A DNA stretch of 10,000 nt from Chrysomallon squamiferum (GCA_012295275.1 CM022669.1:3351494-3361493); one strand, 5' to 3'; counted from the stretch's first letter, positions 1 to 7,907 are shown. Translations and numbers: made by a program. Notes: generated by a model not told the origin, from the letters alone.

Positions 1-25
1 AAATAGGCATGTATTTTGTGAAACT

Positions 26-28
<3 letters not shown>

Positions 29-123
<95 letters not shown>

Positions 124-125
124 CA
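29..125. repeat. (CT)38 followed by (AT)n microsatellite
   Basis: An uninterrupted CT run fills 29-104 and passes directly into an AT run to 122. Short ATAC/ACAT units follow to about 140. Confidence 0.97.
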
Positions 126-389
126 TACACACATACATATAAACAAAATACTGTCTCTGTTTCAGTCTTTCTGTATCGCTCTCTCAGTTTCTGTTCATAA
201 TTCTTACTCAACACACACAAACATCATACATATTAATATGTTCATACAAATATAACTCTGTTACATAATACAGACACAGTTAAGCAAAGCTCTAATGCTA
301 TAACCAACAAGTTAATACAAATAAATATTACACTTATGATGAAACGATTTTCTTTTTAATAAACTGGAACAGTAATTCATTTTAGCCTA

Positions 390-1000
390 GGACATGACAG
401 CACATCGAGGGATTCCATAGCAGGCAATGTTGTTATTTTCGGTTCTTAAAATAAGCCGTCGTGAAATCAAATGCCAATGTTTATAAACCCGATTACGTGT
501 GTGTACGAGGGGAGTAGACGGGGTGTTTCGGCCAGCAGAGTTCATTAGGAGTATCGAGTTGCAGAAAGACCACAGGGGCCTGGCGGTCCAATTGACGCGC
601 GTCTGATGGCCGAACGATGAGTCCTGATTTCCCGCCAGAAGCAGAAAGCCATAGGTTACGTGTCTGGCCATCGTCAGAGCCGAGAGTATCTTCACAAGCT
701 CTATTCACTGCCGTTTATCAATTATCTCTTAGGAAAATATCAAAAGTTATTTCCTTGTGATCATTTACCAATTGCCGTCCCATGTGGGATTCGTGAAAGG
801 GTCTGTGAGATTCCCAGTTATTCGGCCTCACGACTCCTCCTGTCAGCAAATCCCGGGAGGCCGTATTAATAAGAAATTTTCTCACGAAGAACACACAGAA
901 ATCAGCGCGAGACATGCGCGTGCCACACAGACTAGCGAAATATTGCAAGTTCTGAAAAGATCTAGAACATGGAACACGCAAACATTTCCATCGAAGACCA
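390..1000. promoter_or_regulatory. Complex non-coding island in intron 3 (candidate enhancer A)
   Basis: About 600 bases without microsatellites and with many CG dinucleotides. Short open frames cross it, but none resembles a known protein or overlaps convincing splice sites. A loose inverted pair (GTCTGATGGCC at 601-611 against GGCCATCGTCAGA at 666-678) is present. It could be a regulatory element, an old repeat copy or an unrecognised exon. The only support for regulation is its position inside a developmental transcription-factor gene and its contrast with the flanks. Confidence 0.3.
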
Positions 1001-1089
1001 CGATTGTTTTAATTTATTTTTATTATTTTTTTATTTTTTGAGGGTCACTGATAACATGAATTAATTCAGAAATTAAAGTCTGGTTGTTT

Positions 1090-1560
1090 CAGTTTTTAGA
1101 ATGATTGTACAGGCCTCAGACCATCACGCACAGGCCAGGATCCGATAACTTTATTGTTTAACGCCATTCGCTTCAAAATATGCCATAAAATTATCTGCGA
1201 AGCCAAGAAGACATGAGAACCGTTAACCCTATTAGAATTAATAAACGTAGCTGCGAGGGAATCGAGTGGAATTTATTCAATTGCAGATAGCTTAACAAGC
1301 AGAATTCGTTTGACAAAGAGCGCTCGATGCCGCGAACAGAAACGTGTTTGTGGGCCACTTAACACGCGGCTTGCGGCGAGGCGTTCGCGACGTTTTTCAT
1401 GGTATAACGCATTTTGTTATCTAATCAACACTGTCCACACAAACATACACTTCATAAGGCAGCCGCACGCACCTCGGTGATTGCAGCACAAGCAGGCGGC
1501 GATAACGAAATTACTCTGAAAATTTCATCAATTAGCAGAGCGAGGCTGTCAGGTTGATGA
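1090..1560. promoter_or_regulatory. Complex non-coding island next to exon 3 (candidate enhancer B)
   Basis: About 470 bases of complex, repeat-free sequence directly downstream of exon 3 in transcript order. Visible motif-like words include GATA-type TTATCT, homeodomain-type TTAATTA-like and CAATTAG cores, and a CG-rich part at 1320-1395. No coding frame of note crosses it. Intronic enhancers are well known in Islet loci, but conservation cannot be judged from one sequence. Confidence 0.35.
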
Positions 1561-1586
1561 CTTATTTGTTGTAAACACAAACTTAC

Positions 1587-1923
1587 CTGCAAGCTGAAGA
1601 CCGCCACCGCTCTTTTGATCACTGCCGCTGTTTTTGTTGTTATTGTTTGTGTTGTTGTTGTTGTTGTTATTGTTGTTGTTGTTGTTGCTACTGACGGGAC
1701 TGGCAGGTTCGGAACACGGCCCGCCTGCCATTTCGACTACGTCGTGGTCAGCTTTGCAGAAGAGACCATCGTCCCTCAGCGCGAACTCGTCCCCGGAATG
1801 AGCTGCCGGCTGCAGGCCACGCAGCGGAAACAGTCTATGTGATAAATCTTGTTTTTAGCTCTCATCACAAAGTCGTTTTTACAAAATCCCTGTCCGCACT
1901 TCGTACACTTTGTTCCAAACAAT
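1587..1923 (-). CDS. isl1: Islet LIM-homeobox gene, coding exon 3 (LIM domain 2 and polyAsn linker), with an apparent 1-base frameshift
   Basis: The exon carries LIM2 with the expected ligands (numbered as if the frame were intact) C78, C81, H100, C103, C106, C109, C128 and D131. Family hallmarks include [26 protein letters not shown] and [13 protein letters not shown]. The region after LIM2 is a low-complexity linker with twelve Asn in a row, then Thr, four more Asn and a Ser/Gly-rich tail. It is encoded by an (AAC)n microsatellite and is not a usual feature of vertebrate ISL1. The acceptor is TTTTTCAG ending at 1924 and the donor is GTAAGTTT starting at 1586, leaving phase 1. As written, the four-C run at 1791-1794 (GGGG on the coding strand) is one base short of the Islet frame: read literally, translation reaches TGA at 1778-1776 after about 120 residues. 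The remaining exon is intact in the shifted frame. The homeodomain lies further downstream, outside the window. Confidence 0.94.
1631..1689. repeat. (GTT)n microsatellite inside coding exon 3
   Basis: On the coding strand this is an (AAC)n tract interrupted by AAT, ACA and AAA units. It encodes the asparagine-rich linker after LIM2. The unit is a triplet, so length changes keep the frame. Confidence 0.95.
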
Positions 1924-2016
1924 CTGAAAAACAAAACAATAAATTAAATAAAAGTGTTCCTATGTCAGTGTTGAGTATTACAAACAACAAACACGTACAT
2001 ATAAACACATACGCAA

Positions 2017-2039
2017 ACACACACACACACACACACACA
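2017..2039. repeat. (AC)n microsatellite
   Basis: A short AC run lies about 95 bases upstream of exon 3 in transcript order, where it reads as (GU)n. Confidence 0.95.
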
Positions 2040-2155
2040 GCAGTTCAGTAATACCATAACAGATTAAGTTGATTTTTGATGAATTTAACTACTGCAGTGT
2101 CAGTAGTAAAACTTATAATTAAAGTCATCTTAGAAATTTGTATGTGTATTTACTC

Positions 2156-2156
<1 letters not shown>

Positions 2157-2191
<35 letters not shown>

Positions 2192-2193
2192 TA

Positions 2194-2281
<88 letters not shown>

Positions 2282-2302
2282 ATTACTATCATTATTATTA
2301 TT
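2157..2302. repeat. Compound (TTA)n-(TTG)n microsatellite
   Basis: TTA units run to about 2236 with two interruptions, then switch cleanly to TTG units to about 2280, and return to ATT/ATC units. In transcript orientation the array reads AAT, CAA, AAT. Confidence 0.96.
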
Positions 2303-2494
2303 TTGACTGCTATTATTAAATGTAGGATACACTACGTTGGGTCATCTTTCTAATACATTATAAAATTCTTAAAATGAAAGAATTTTTTTTAACCCCTAAA
2401 TGGATTATACATAACAAAGTTATTTTAGTCTAAGAACAAATGTTAATGACAGAACATCTAATTTAATATACCTTAGATCATTACTGTGTCTCAT

Positions 2495-2495
<1 letters not shown>

Positions 2496-2582
<87 letters not shown>
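2496..2582. repeat. Compound (AAT)n-(GAT)n microsatellite
   Basis: AAT units to about 2540 change abruptly to GAT units to 2581. Confidence 0.96.
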
Positions 2583-2711
2583 CAATCATGACGAATTTGT
2601 ACAGATGAATAAATATTAATTTTAAAAGAGCGCGTGCGTTTGTTAGGAGAAAGAGAAAGAGAAAAACAGAGAACTAAATGACATTCATAATCAGCATAAA
2701 ATATTTTATAC

Positions 2712-2759
<48 letters not shown>
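2712..2759. repeat. (AAT)n microsatellite
   Basis: An uninterrupted AAT run is followed by a T-rich stretch. Confidence 0.96.
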
Positions 2760-3059
2760 TTTTTTTTTCTTCTAAAAATACAAATAAAGTACAAATAAAT
2801 ATGGAGATTAAATTATTACGTTTCATCATAGTGTTTCTGTTCCTAAAGTTGAAAACTAAGACTGCTAGAAAGTCACAAATATTATTATGATTGTTGCTTT
2901 TCATTTACTGTACATCAAAAAAAATATTTCTTCAATTTTAAAACAGGAACTGAATTTAACACAAAAATTCAAAGATAATCCAAACTTTTATCTCGCATTT
3001 ATATTTCACTTGAATCTCGCTGTGAAGTGTTATTTAAAAAAACTATAAATTAGGAAGAC

Positions 3060-3470
3060 ATTCTGTTTTTTTTTCGGTCGTCCGGTATCTTTATTATAGC
3101 ATATTTCTCTAGGACGCTTCGCTATAAATAATATAATATTTTATCATAGCGCTTTAACATTTTCAGTGTATTGTCAAACACGCTCAATCTCCTTGACATT
3201 TTTAAAACAACAATAGAAGAATATTGACAAAGAATCGCAGACATTGTTGGAAAGCACGACTTATTTCTGTTGGGCTCATTCTTTGTTTAATGATAAAGTC
3301 GCGCAAAATCGATGTCCCAGCTTCCAAATAGACATCAACAGTCGTTTGTCATCGAACCGTGTGGGACAGCTCGATTTTGTTCAACGTTAACGTAATGGCG
3401 ATGTTGGCTTCAGTTACAAAGCAATTATTAGGTTTATCAAATATAAATGAATAAGATACACGTTTACCGA
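3060..3470. promoter_or_regulatory. Complex non-coding island in intron 2 with SOX-like sites (candidate enhancer C)
   Basis: The stretch lacks simple repeats and contains three SOX/TCF-like words: ACAAAG within 3227-3235, ATTGTT at 3243-3248, and CTTTGT within 3278-3286. The first and third form an exact 9-bp inverted pair. It also holds an imperfect inverted repeat, AAAATCGATGTCCCA at 3305-3319 against TGGGACAGCTCGATTTT at 3362-3378, which differs by a two-base insertion. No coding frame is evident. Confidence 0.35.
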
Positions 3471-3489
3471 TCTGCTTTTTGTCCGGATA

Positions 3490-3509
3490 GATATATATAT
3501 ATATATATA
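3490..3509. repeat. (AT)n microsatellite
   Basis: A 20-base AT run lies at the edge of the complex island that ends near 3470. Confidence 0.9.
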
Positions 3510-3618
3510 CGTTTTTTTTTCTGTAAGTTTTAATTTTTATCTTTTTTTTTTGTATCGAACTATGTTGTGAATTAAAATAATGATTAATAATGACTTAATT
3601 GGTAATGGATTTTGTAAA

Positions 3619-3677
3619 AAATAATAATAATTAAATAATAATAATAATAATAATTTAATAATAATAATAATAATAAT

Positions 3678-3733
<56 letters not shown>

Positions 3734-3789
3734 TATTATTATTATTATTATAGTAATAATTTTAGTAATCATAATAATAATAATAATAC
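3619..3789. repeat. Long (AAT)n array with higher-order units and an inverted segment
   Basis: AAT runs are separated by TTT/TTA interruptions at 3633, 3654 and 3677, giving longer units of about 20 bases. The run then flips to ATT at 3733-3751, so it can fold on itself, before ending in further AAT units. Confidence 0.95.
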
Positions 3790-4000
3790 ACTAGTAGTGG
3801 TAATGGTAACAGAAACGAAAATAACGTATTGAATATTAACTGACGGTTTAATATTATCACAAAGGGTTTATTATATTTATTGTACTGAATATGGCGTGAA
3901 AAGCAACGTCTAATAAAAACAAATAAAATAACACATTTGTATTAGACCCGTCAGTCCAGTTAAATAAACATTACAATAATAAATCATGGAGAAAAAAAAA

Positions 4001-4057
4001 TATCGCATGTTAGAACAGAGATATATCGATTTCCAAGAAATCGTTTGAAATGCGATA
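4001..4057. other. Nested inverted repeats (stem-loop)
   Basis: Outer arms TATCGCAT (4001-4008) and ATGCGATA (4050-4057) are exact complements. Inside them, CGATTTC (4027-4033) and GAAATCG (4037-4043) form a second exact stem around a three-base loop. The inner stem is off-centre relative to the outer one. No function is known. Confidence 0.5.
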
Positions 4058-4325
4058 CACCAGTAAAGGAATGTCGATAAAATCGATCTCACTGTTTAAG
4101 AAGGCAAGAACTGAAAGTGGTTATATGAGGACCCAAGTCAAAATACAATGCTTTCGTCTGTGAAAATTACACGTTGTACTAACGTTAATAGACGGAATCA
4201 ACAGAAAAATGAATACAGAAAATTGACAATTTATGGTATGACAGACAAAACGATATTCCATTGCTTTTGTTTTATACAGTAATTATTTGTTAGATTTCTT
4301 ATTTAATAATCATATATTTTTGATT

Positions 4326-4489
4326 ATAAGTAAGTAAATAAATGAATAAATAAAAAATGAATGAATAAAAATATATCAGTAGGTAAATAAGTACGTAAGT
4401 AAATAAATAAATAAATAAATAAATAAATGAAATGAAATAAAATGAATGAAGGAATGAACAGAAAAAAGAATGACTGAATAAATAAAATA
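4326..4489. repeat. Degenerate tetranucleotide array (AAGT, AAAT, AATG units)
   Basis: About 160 bases of interrupted TAAG, TAAA and TGAA units, with the purest AAAT section at 4400-4430. The degeneracy suggests an older array. Confidence 0.9.
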
Positions 4490-4557
4490 CATTTCATATA
4501 CATTTTGTTCGATTCTGAGTATAAAAGTACATGTGTATGTTTGTTTATCTACGTATT

Positions 4558-4559
4558 GC

Positions 4560-4597
<38 letters not shown>
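4558..4597. repeat. (GT)n(TA)n compound microsatellite
   Basis: A short GT run passes directly into a TA run of about 25 bases. Confidence 0.93.
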
Positions 4598-4602
<5 letters not shown>

Positions 4603-4702
4603 ATATATGTAAATCAACAATAAAATATTGTAATATCGGTTGAAACGTCACAAATTACATCAACATGTCTAACATATATAATATAAATAATTCACAAACA
4701 CT

Positions 4703-4726
4703 GATATATATATATTTATATATATC
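4703..4726. repeat. Interrupted (AT)n, near-palindromic
   Basis: GATATAT units face TATATATC around a central TTT, giving a near-symmetric AT block. Confidence 0.75.
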
Positions 4727-5140
4727 CAAGATATTCTTGATTATTCGATCTCAATTCACAACGGGATAGGACAGACAAAAATGTATTAAATTTCGTTCAA
4801 CTTTTCGAAGGAATATTTTAGAAAACTTCTTTTTTAAATTAGTTTTTATTCAAATCCTTCTTCCGCTCTATCATCCGTGTTAAATACAATATCGCTTTAA
4901 AGACTTAACAGTCGATATAACATTAATTAGTTCAGATCACAAATTAGAATTTTAAGCCTCGTAAAAAGATATACGATATCAATGCAGCAATTGTGTTGAT
5001 TTTATTTTAATATATGTAGATGAGCATAAAGTTGTATTTATGGTAATATTAATATACATGATCTTAATTTCAATTCGTTCCTTTAGTTATTAACGCTTGC
5101 TACGAAATTATACTGAGAAATCAAATAAGAACAATAAGTT

Positions 5141-5157
5141 ATGAATGAATGAATGAA

Positions 5158-5192
<35 letters not shown>

Positions 5193-5193
5193 A
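5141..5193. repeat. (AATG)n-(AATA)n tetranucleotide array
   Basis: Four AATG units pass into about ten AATA units, another compound switch by one base. Confidence 0.95.
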
Positions 5194-5215
5194 GAGGTTA
5201 ATAATATAGTTACAA

Positions 5216-5421
5216 TCATTATCATCAATATCACCATTATCATCATCATTATTTTTGTTATTGTTGTTATTATTATTATTATCATCATCATCATCATCAT
5301 CATCAATATCATCATCATCATTATGATTATTGTTATTATTGTTGTTTTTGGTGTTGTTTTGTTGTTCCGCTTTTTCATTATTCGTATCATATCCTTTTGT
5401 TGTTATTGTTTTCGTTGTTGT
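5216..5421. repeat. Mixed (ATC)n, (ATT)n and (TTG)n trinucleotide array
   Basis: ATC and ATT blocks alternate with interruptions to about 5345, then a TTG/TTT-rich tail follows. The open frames translated from it are only runs of Asp, Asn, Met and Ile and are not genes. Confidence 0.9.
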
Positions 5422-5611
5422 CATTGTTTTCTAGCTTCTTAATATGTTTAGGTCAATAATCGGTTAAAAAGGAAATGAGTTATTAAAATCAATAATTGCA
5501 ATTATTATAATTTAATTCTTGTTTATATCTACTGTTAGTGCATGTTGTTTACAGTGTTATTAAAACTATTAACAGTTCTGTGATAAATTCAGTATTAAAA
5601 GTCAGTTATGT

Positions 5612-5633
5612 ATTATTTATTTATTTATTTATT
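5612..5633. repeat. (ATTT)n tetranucleotide repeat
   Basis: About five TTTA units lie in AT-rich sequence, 40 bases before the next ATT array. Confidence 0.85.
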
Positions 5634-5669
5634 ATATAATTGTATCGAAGAAAAAAGTATTTTACACTG

Positions 5670-5729
<60 letters not shown>
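5670..5729. repeat. (TTA)n microsatellite
   Basis: An uninterrupted ATT run of about 20 units. The stretch from here to 6110 is otherwise plain AT-rich sequence with small (AAT)n at 5933-5953 and (AT)n at 5989-6007 runs. Confidence 0.96.
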
Positions 5730-6116
5730 GACCGACATTTAACATGGCATAATTTACCAAGTATTTATATTTTTTTTATATCATTCGTAAGAGTTTAACG
5801 CATAAACATGAAGAACTAGAGAACATTGTAACATTTATTTTTCCTGGTTCTTTTATTTATTTTAAAGGTTTTAAGTTTTAAATTTTGATATTTTAAATGT
5901 TCTTGTTTTTTCTTTTAAGGATAATTAATTAAAATAATAATAATAATAATAATATAAAATAAAGATTCTAATTATTAAATTAAAAATTGTATATATATAT
6001 ATATATAAAAATATTTTCATTTCGCATTTAAAAAAAAAAGATAATAATGAAAAAATATATTTAAAAAAATACATTTATATTTAAACTTTTATTTTAAAAA
6101 CTGAACTGACAATTTA

Positions 6117-6143
6117 TTTATCTATCTATCTATCTATCTATTT
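6117..6143. repeat. (TATC)n tetranucleotide repeat
   Basis: About six TATC units lie just upstream of the palindrome. Confidence 0.93.
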
Positions 6144-6175
6144 CATAATATTTTATGGTTATTTATCAATAAAAA

Positions 6176-6241
6176 ATTTCGAAAATTCAATTTCTAACCG
6201 ATATATATATATATATCGGTTAGAAATTGAATTTTCGAAAT
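6176..6241. repeat. 66-bp perfect palindrome with AT core
   Basis: The left arm begins ATTTCGAAAATTCAATTTCT and continues through AACCG to a 16-base AT run; the right arm is its exact reverse complement with no spacer, centred between 6208 and 6209. Symmetry ends at 6175/6242. The DNA could extrude a cruciform and the RNA a 33-bp hairpin on either strand. Confidence 0.9.
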
Positions 6242-6277
6242 ATATATATATATATATATATATTTTAAAAAAAAAAT

Positions 6278-6306
6278 CAATTTCTTACCGATATATATAT
6301 ATATAT
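6278..6306 (+). repeat. Third, diverged copy of the palindrome arm
   Basis: CAATTTCTTACCG followed by an AT run repeats the left arm of the nearby palindrome (CAATTTCTAACCG plus AT run) with a single mismatch. It lies in direct orientation to the left arm, just after a (TA)n run. This suggests that a short unit was duplicated and inverted locally. Confidence 0.7.
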
Positions 6307-6319
6307 AATAATAAATAAA

Positions 6320-6720
6320 TAAATAATTTTATAATAATATTTGTAATCGGTCTGTATTGTAACAAATATTAATTCAAAAAGAAAAATGATAAATGCGCAG
6401 AAAATTAAATCACGACATTATTTTCCACCAGAGAAATATAAAAGCACGGATTTCTTTCAGAACAAATGAAAATATTTACCTAGGGCTAACTGGTAATAAA
6501 ACCAGCACGCGACCAAACCCGCTATAATTGTATTATATTATTTCGATTATCGAAAATCCGGTGTAGTGTAATTAATTACAATATAGACGTTTAAACAAAT
6601 TCATATCACTTGGTCGACAAGTCAAATAAAACGTTTTCTTCTGAGAAAATAAGAGATTATGTTTTTATTTACCTTCTGGATGATTCTAAAGGAATATTTA
6701 ATTATAAGGGTAGGTATATT
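6320..6720. promoter_or_regulatory. AT-rich unique island in intron 2 with a palindromic homeodomain-type site (candidate D)
   Basis: The island carries few simple repeats. It contains a perfect 14-bp palindrome, TGTAATTAATTACA, at 6567-6580 with overlapping TAATTA homeodomain cores, a short TTCGATTATCGAA hairpin at 6542-6554, and a stem with 10-bp exact arms (TAATATTTGT at 6335-6344, ACAAATATTA at 6362-6371). A regulatory role is inferred; AT-rich DNA yields TAATTA by chance. Confidence 0.22.
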
Positions 6721-6833
6721 TTAAAATATATATCTTATTGCAAATATAATATGGCAGTTTGAAGATATAAAATTAGAAGAAAAAGTAAAGGTTAAAAAAA
6801 AAGATAAAAAATATTAAAATAAAAAGTAATGAC

Positions 6834-6850
6834 AAAAAAAAAAAAAAAAA
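6834..6850. repeat. Poly(A)17 tract
   Basis: A 17-base A run after A-rich sequence. No flanking direct repeat was noticed, so it is listed only as a homopolymer. Confidence 0.9.
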
Positions 6851-6868
6851 GGTACTGGAATATGTTTC

Positions 6869-6869
<1 letters not shown>

Positions 6870-6907
<38 letters not shown>

Positions 6908-6949
6908 TATTATTATCATCATAGTCATCATCATCATCAATATTATCAT
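6870..6949. repeat. Compound (TTA)n-(ATC)n microsatellite
   Basis: ATT units to about 6915 change to ATC units with interruptions, the same type of switch seen elsewhere in the intron. Confidence 0.93.
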
Positions 6950-7019
6950 AATTTAGATACAGAAAGTATTAAAACATATAAAGACATACAATAAATGATT
7001 TTTCTTAAAATTCGTATTT

Positions 7020-7480
7020 ATTTTACGTTCACGTCCCGTGTTGACGACTGGGAGTTATATTAAAAATGTACCCTTATCAGTGAGCCGAAACGAAATGAGA
7101 ATATAATAGTGTTAGTACAATATAAACACGGATAATTGGCCGACAATAGATTCTTAATAATCACTAACATTTTCAGTTTATAAAGCGTTCTTATTTGCAC
7201 CCTCGTCATGAACTTCGCCTGCTACTACCGACTTAATCAAAGAATGGAAACCCGTCTGCTTTAGCCGCCCGCTCGAGAGCTCGCGCATTTAGCACGAGCG
7301 AGATTTTCTTTTGAGCGCGAACCTGCGTCCCTCGCTACGACCGGCAGATGTGACGAGTGAGGCATGGCAACCACTCGACGGAGATTACAAACAAACCAAA
7401 CCCGAGTTTTAAGGCGTCAACACTTGACAATTTCGCGGGGTCAAACCCGGGTAGGTTTTTGTGAAAAATCACTCATCATA
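7020..7480. promoter_or_regulatory. GC-richer island in intron 2 (candidate E)
   Basis: This complex island becomes markedly CG-rich from 7200 to 7460 and contains self-complementary words such as CGCTCG at 7270-7275 against CGAGCG at 7295-7300. A plus-strand open frame from 7364 runs through it into poly(A) but has no recognisable protein character. It could be an enhancer, an internal promoter, an antisense transcript start or part of a retroposed element. Confidence 0.28.
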
Positions 7481-7632
7481 AAAATCTTTTTTTTCTCCCC
7501 AAAAACCGAAAGTTTCTTTATACTAGACCCGTCCCTTAAAAACCCAGACACACACAACAAACAAAAAAAAAAAAAAAAAAAAAAAATGCAGCGGTTTTTA
7601 GATCAAACGAGGACAGTTTGGGAACGAGAAAG

Positions 7633-7669
<37 letters not shown>

Positions 7670-7680
7670 TCATAAAAGTC
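7475..7680 (+). mobile_element. Possible small poly(A)-tailed insertion with flanking direct repeats
   Basis: ATCATAAAAATC at 7475-7486 and ATCATAAAAGTC at 7669-7680 match at 11 of 12 bases. They flank about 180 bases that hold a 24-A tract (7563-7586) and end in a 34-A tract (7633-7666) two bases before the second repeat. A poly(A) tail abutting a target-site duplication is the signature of LINE-mediated retroposition on the plus strand, antisense to Islet. The interior matches no family I recognise and is low in complexity, so chance similarity in AT-rich DNA is a real alternative. Confidence 0.35.
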
Positions 7681-7907
7681 GCACGGAATTATAGTAATAG
7701 AGAAGAATACCTCGGTATCACTTATCTTCAAAATGTTTTATGTTTTCATCTTGCTGTGATATGCTATTTTATTCATTTATGAGAATATCGAGTTTCATTT
7801 GAAGTTTACTCCCATAGTCCTTATATATTTTGTTACTTTATTTATTATCATATTTATGCAAATAAAGGACCAATATAACACTAACAGTAGTCCATATAAA
7901 ATTATTG

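Larger units (their letters stand above)
1..1586 (-). other. Start of Islet intron 3 (downstream exons outside the window)
   Basis: The sequence after the exon 3 donor (GTAAGT at 1586) shows no homeodomain in any frame: the WFQNKR-type helix 3 is absent on both strands. The homeodomain exon must therefore lie beyond base 1. The first 125 bases are (CT)n and (AT)n repeats and 125-390 is plain AT-rich sequence. From about 390 to 1560 the sequence is complex and relatively GC-rich, unlike most of the window. Confidence 0.75.

Noticed and set aside
602-640. GATGAGTCC-like words suggesting a hammerhead ribozyme
   Set aside because: The matching GGACGAAA half and the closing stems of the catalytic core are absent.
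387-981. Overlapping minus- and plus-strand open frames as a possible homeodomain exon
   Set aside because: None contains a homeodomain helix 3 signature or any other recognisable Islet segment, and no matching splice phases were seen.
2138-2353. Open frames of poly-Ile/Val, poly-Leu, poly-Tyr and poly-Asn at several arrays
   Set aside because: They are direct translations of trinucleotide microsatellites. Only the Asn tract at 1631-1689 is coding, because it continues from a LIM domain.
7364-7450. tRNA-like A-box and B-box words (TGGCAAC..., GGTCAAACCC) suggesting a tRNA-derived SINE head
   Set aside because: The B-box lacks a base, the spacing is too long and no cloverleaf can be drawn. 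A SINE head is not supported.
7364-7675. Plus-strand open frame of 103 codons starting MATTRRR
   Set aside because: It runs through two poly(A) tracts that give lysine runs, has no domain and no splice context, and lies inside the Islet intron. It is most likely a chance frame.
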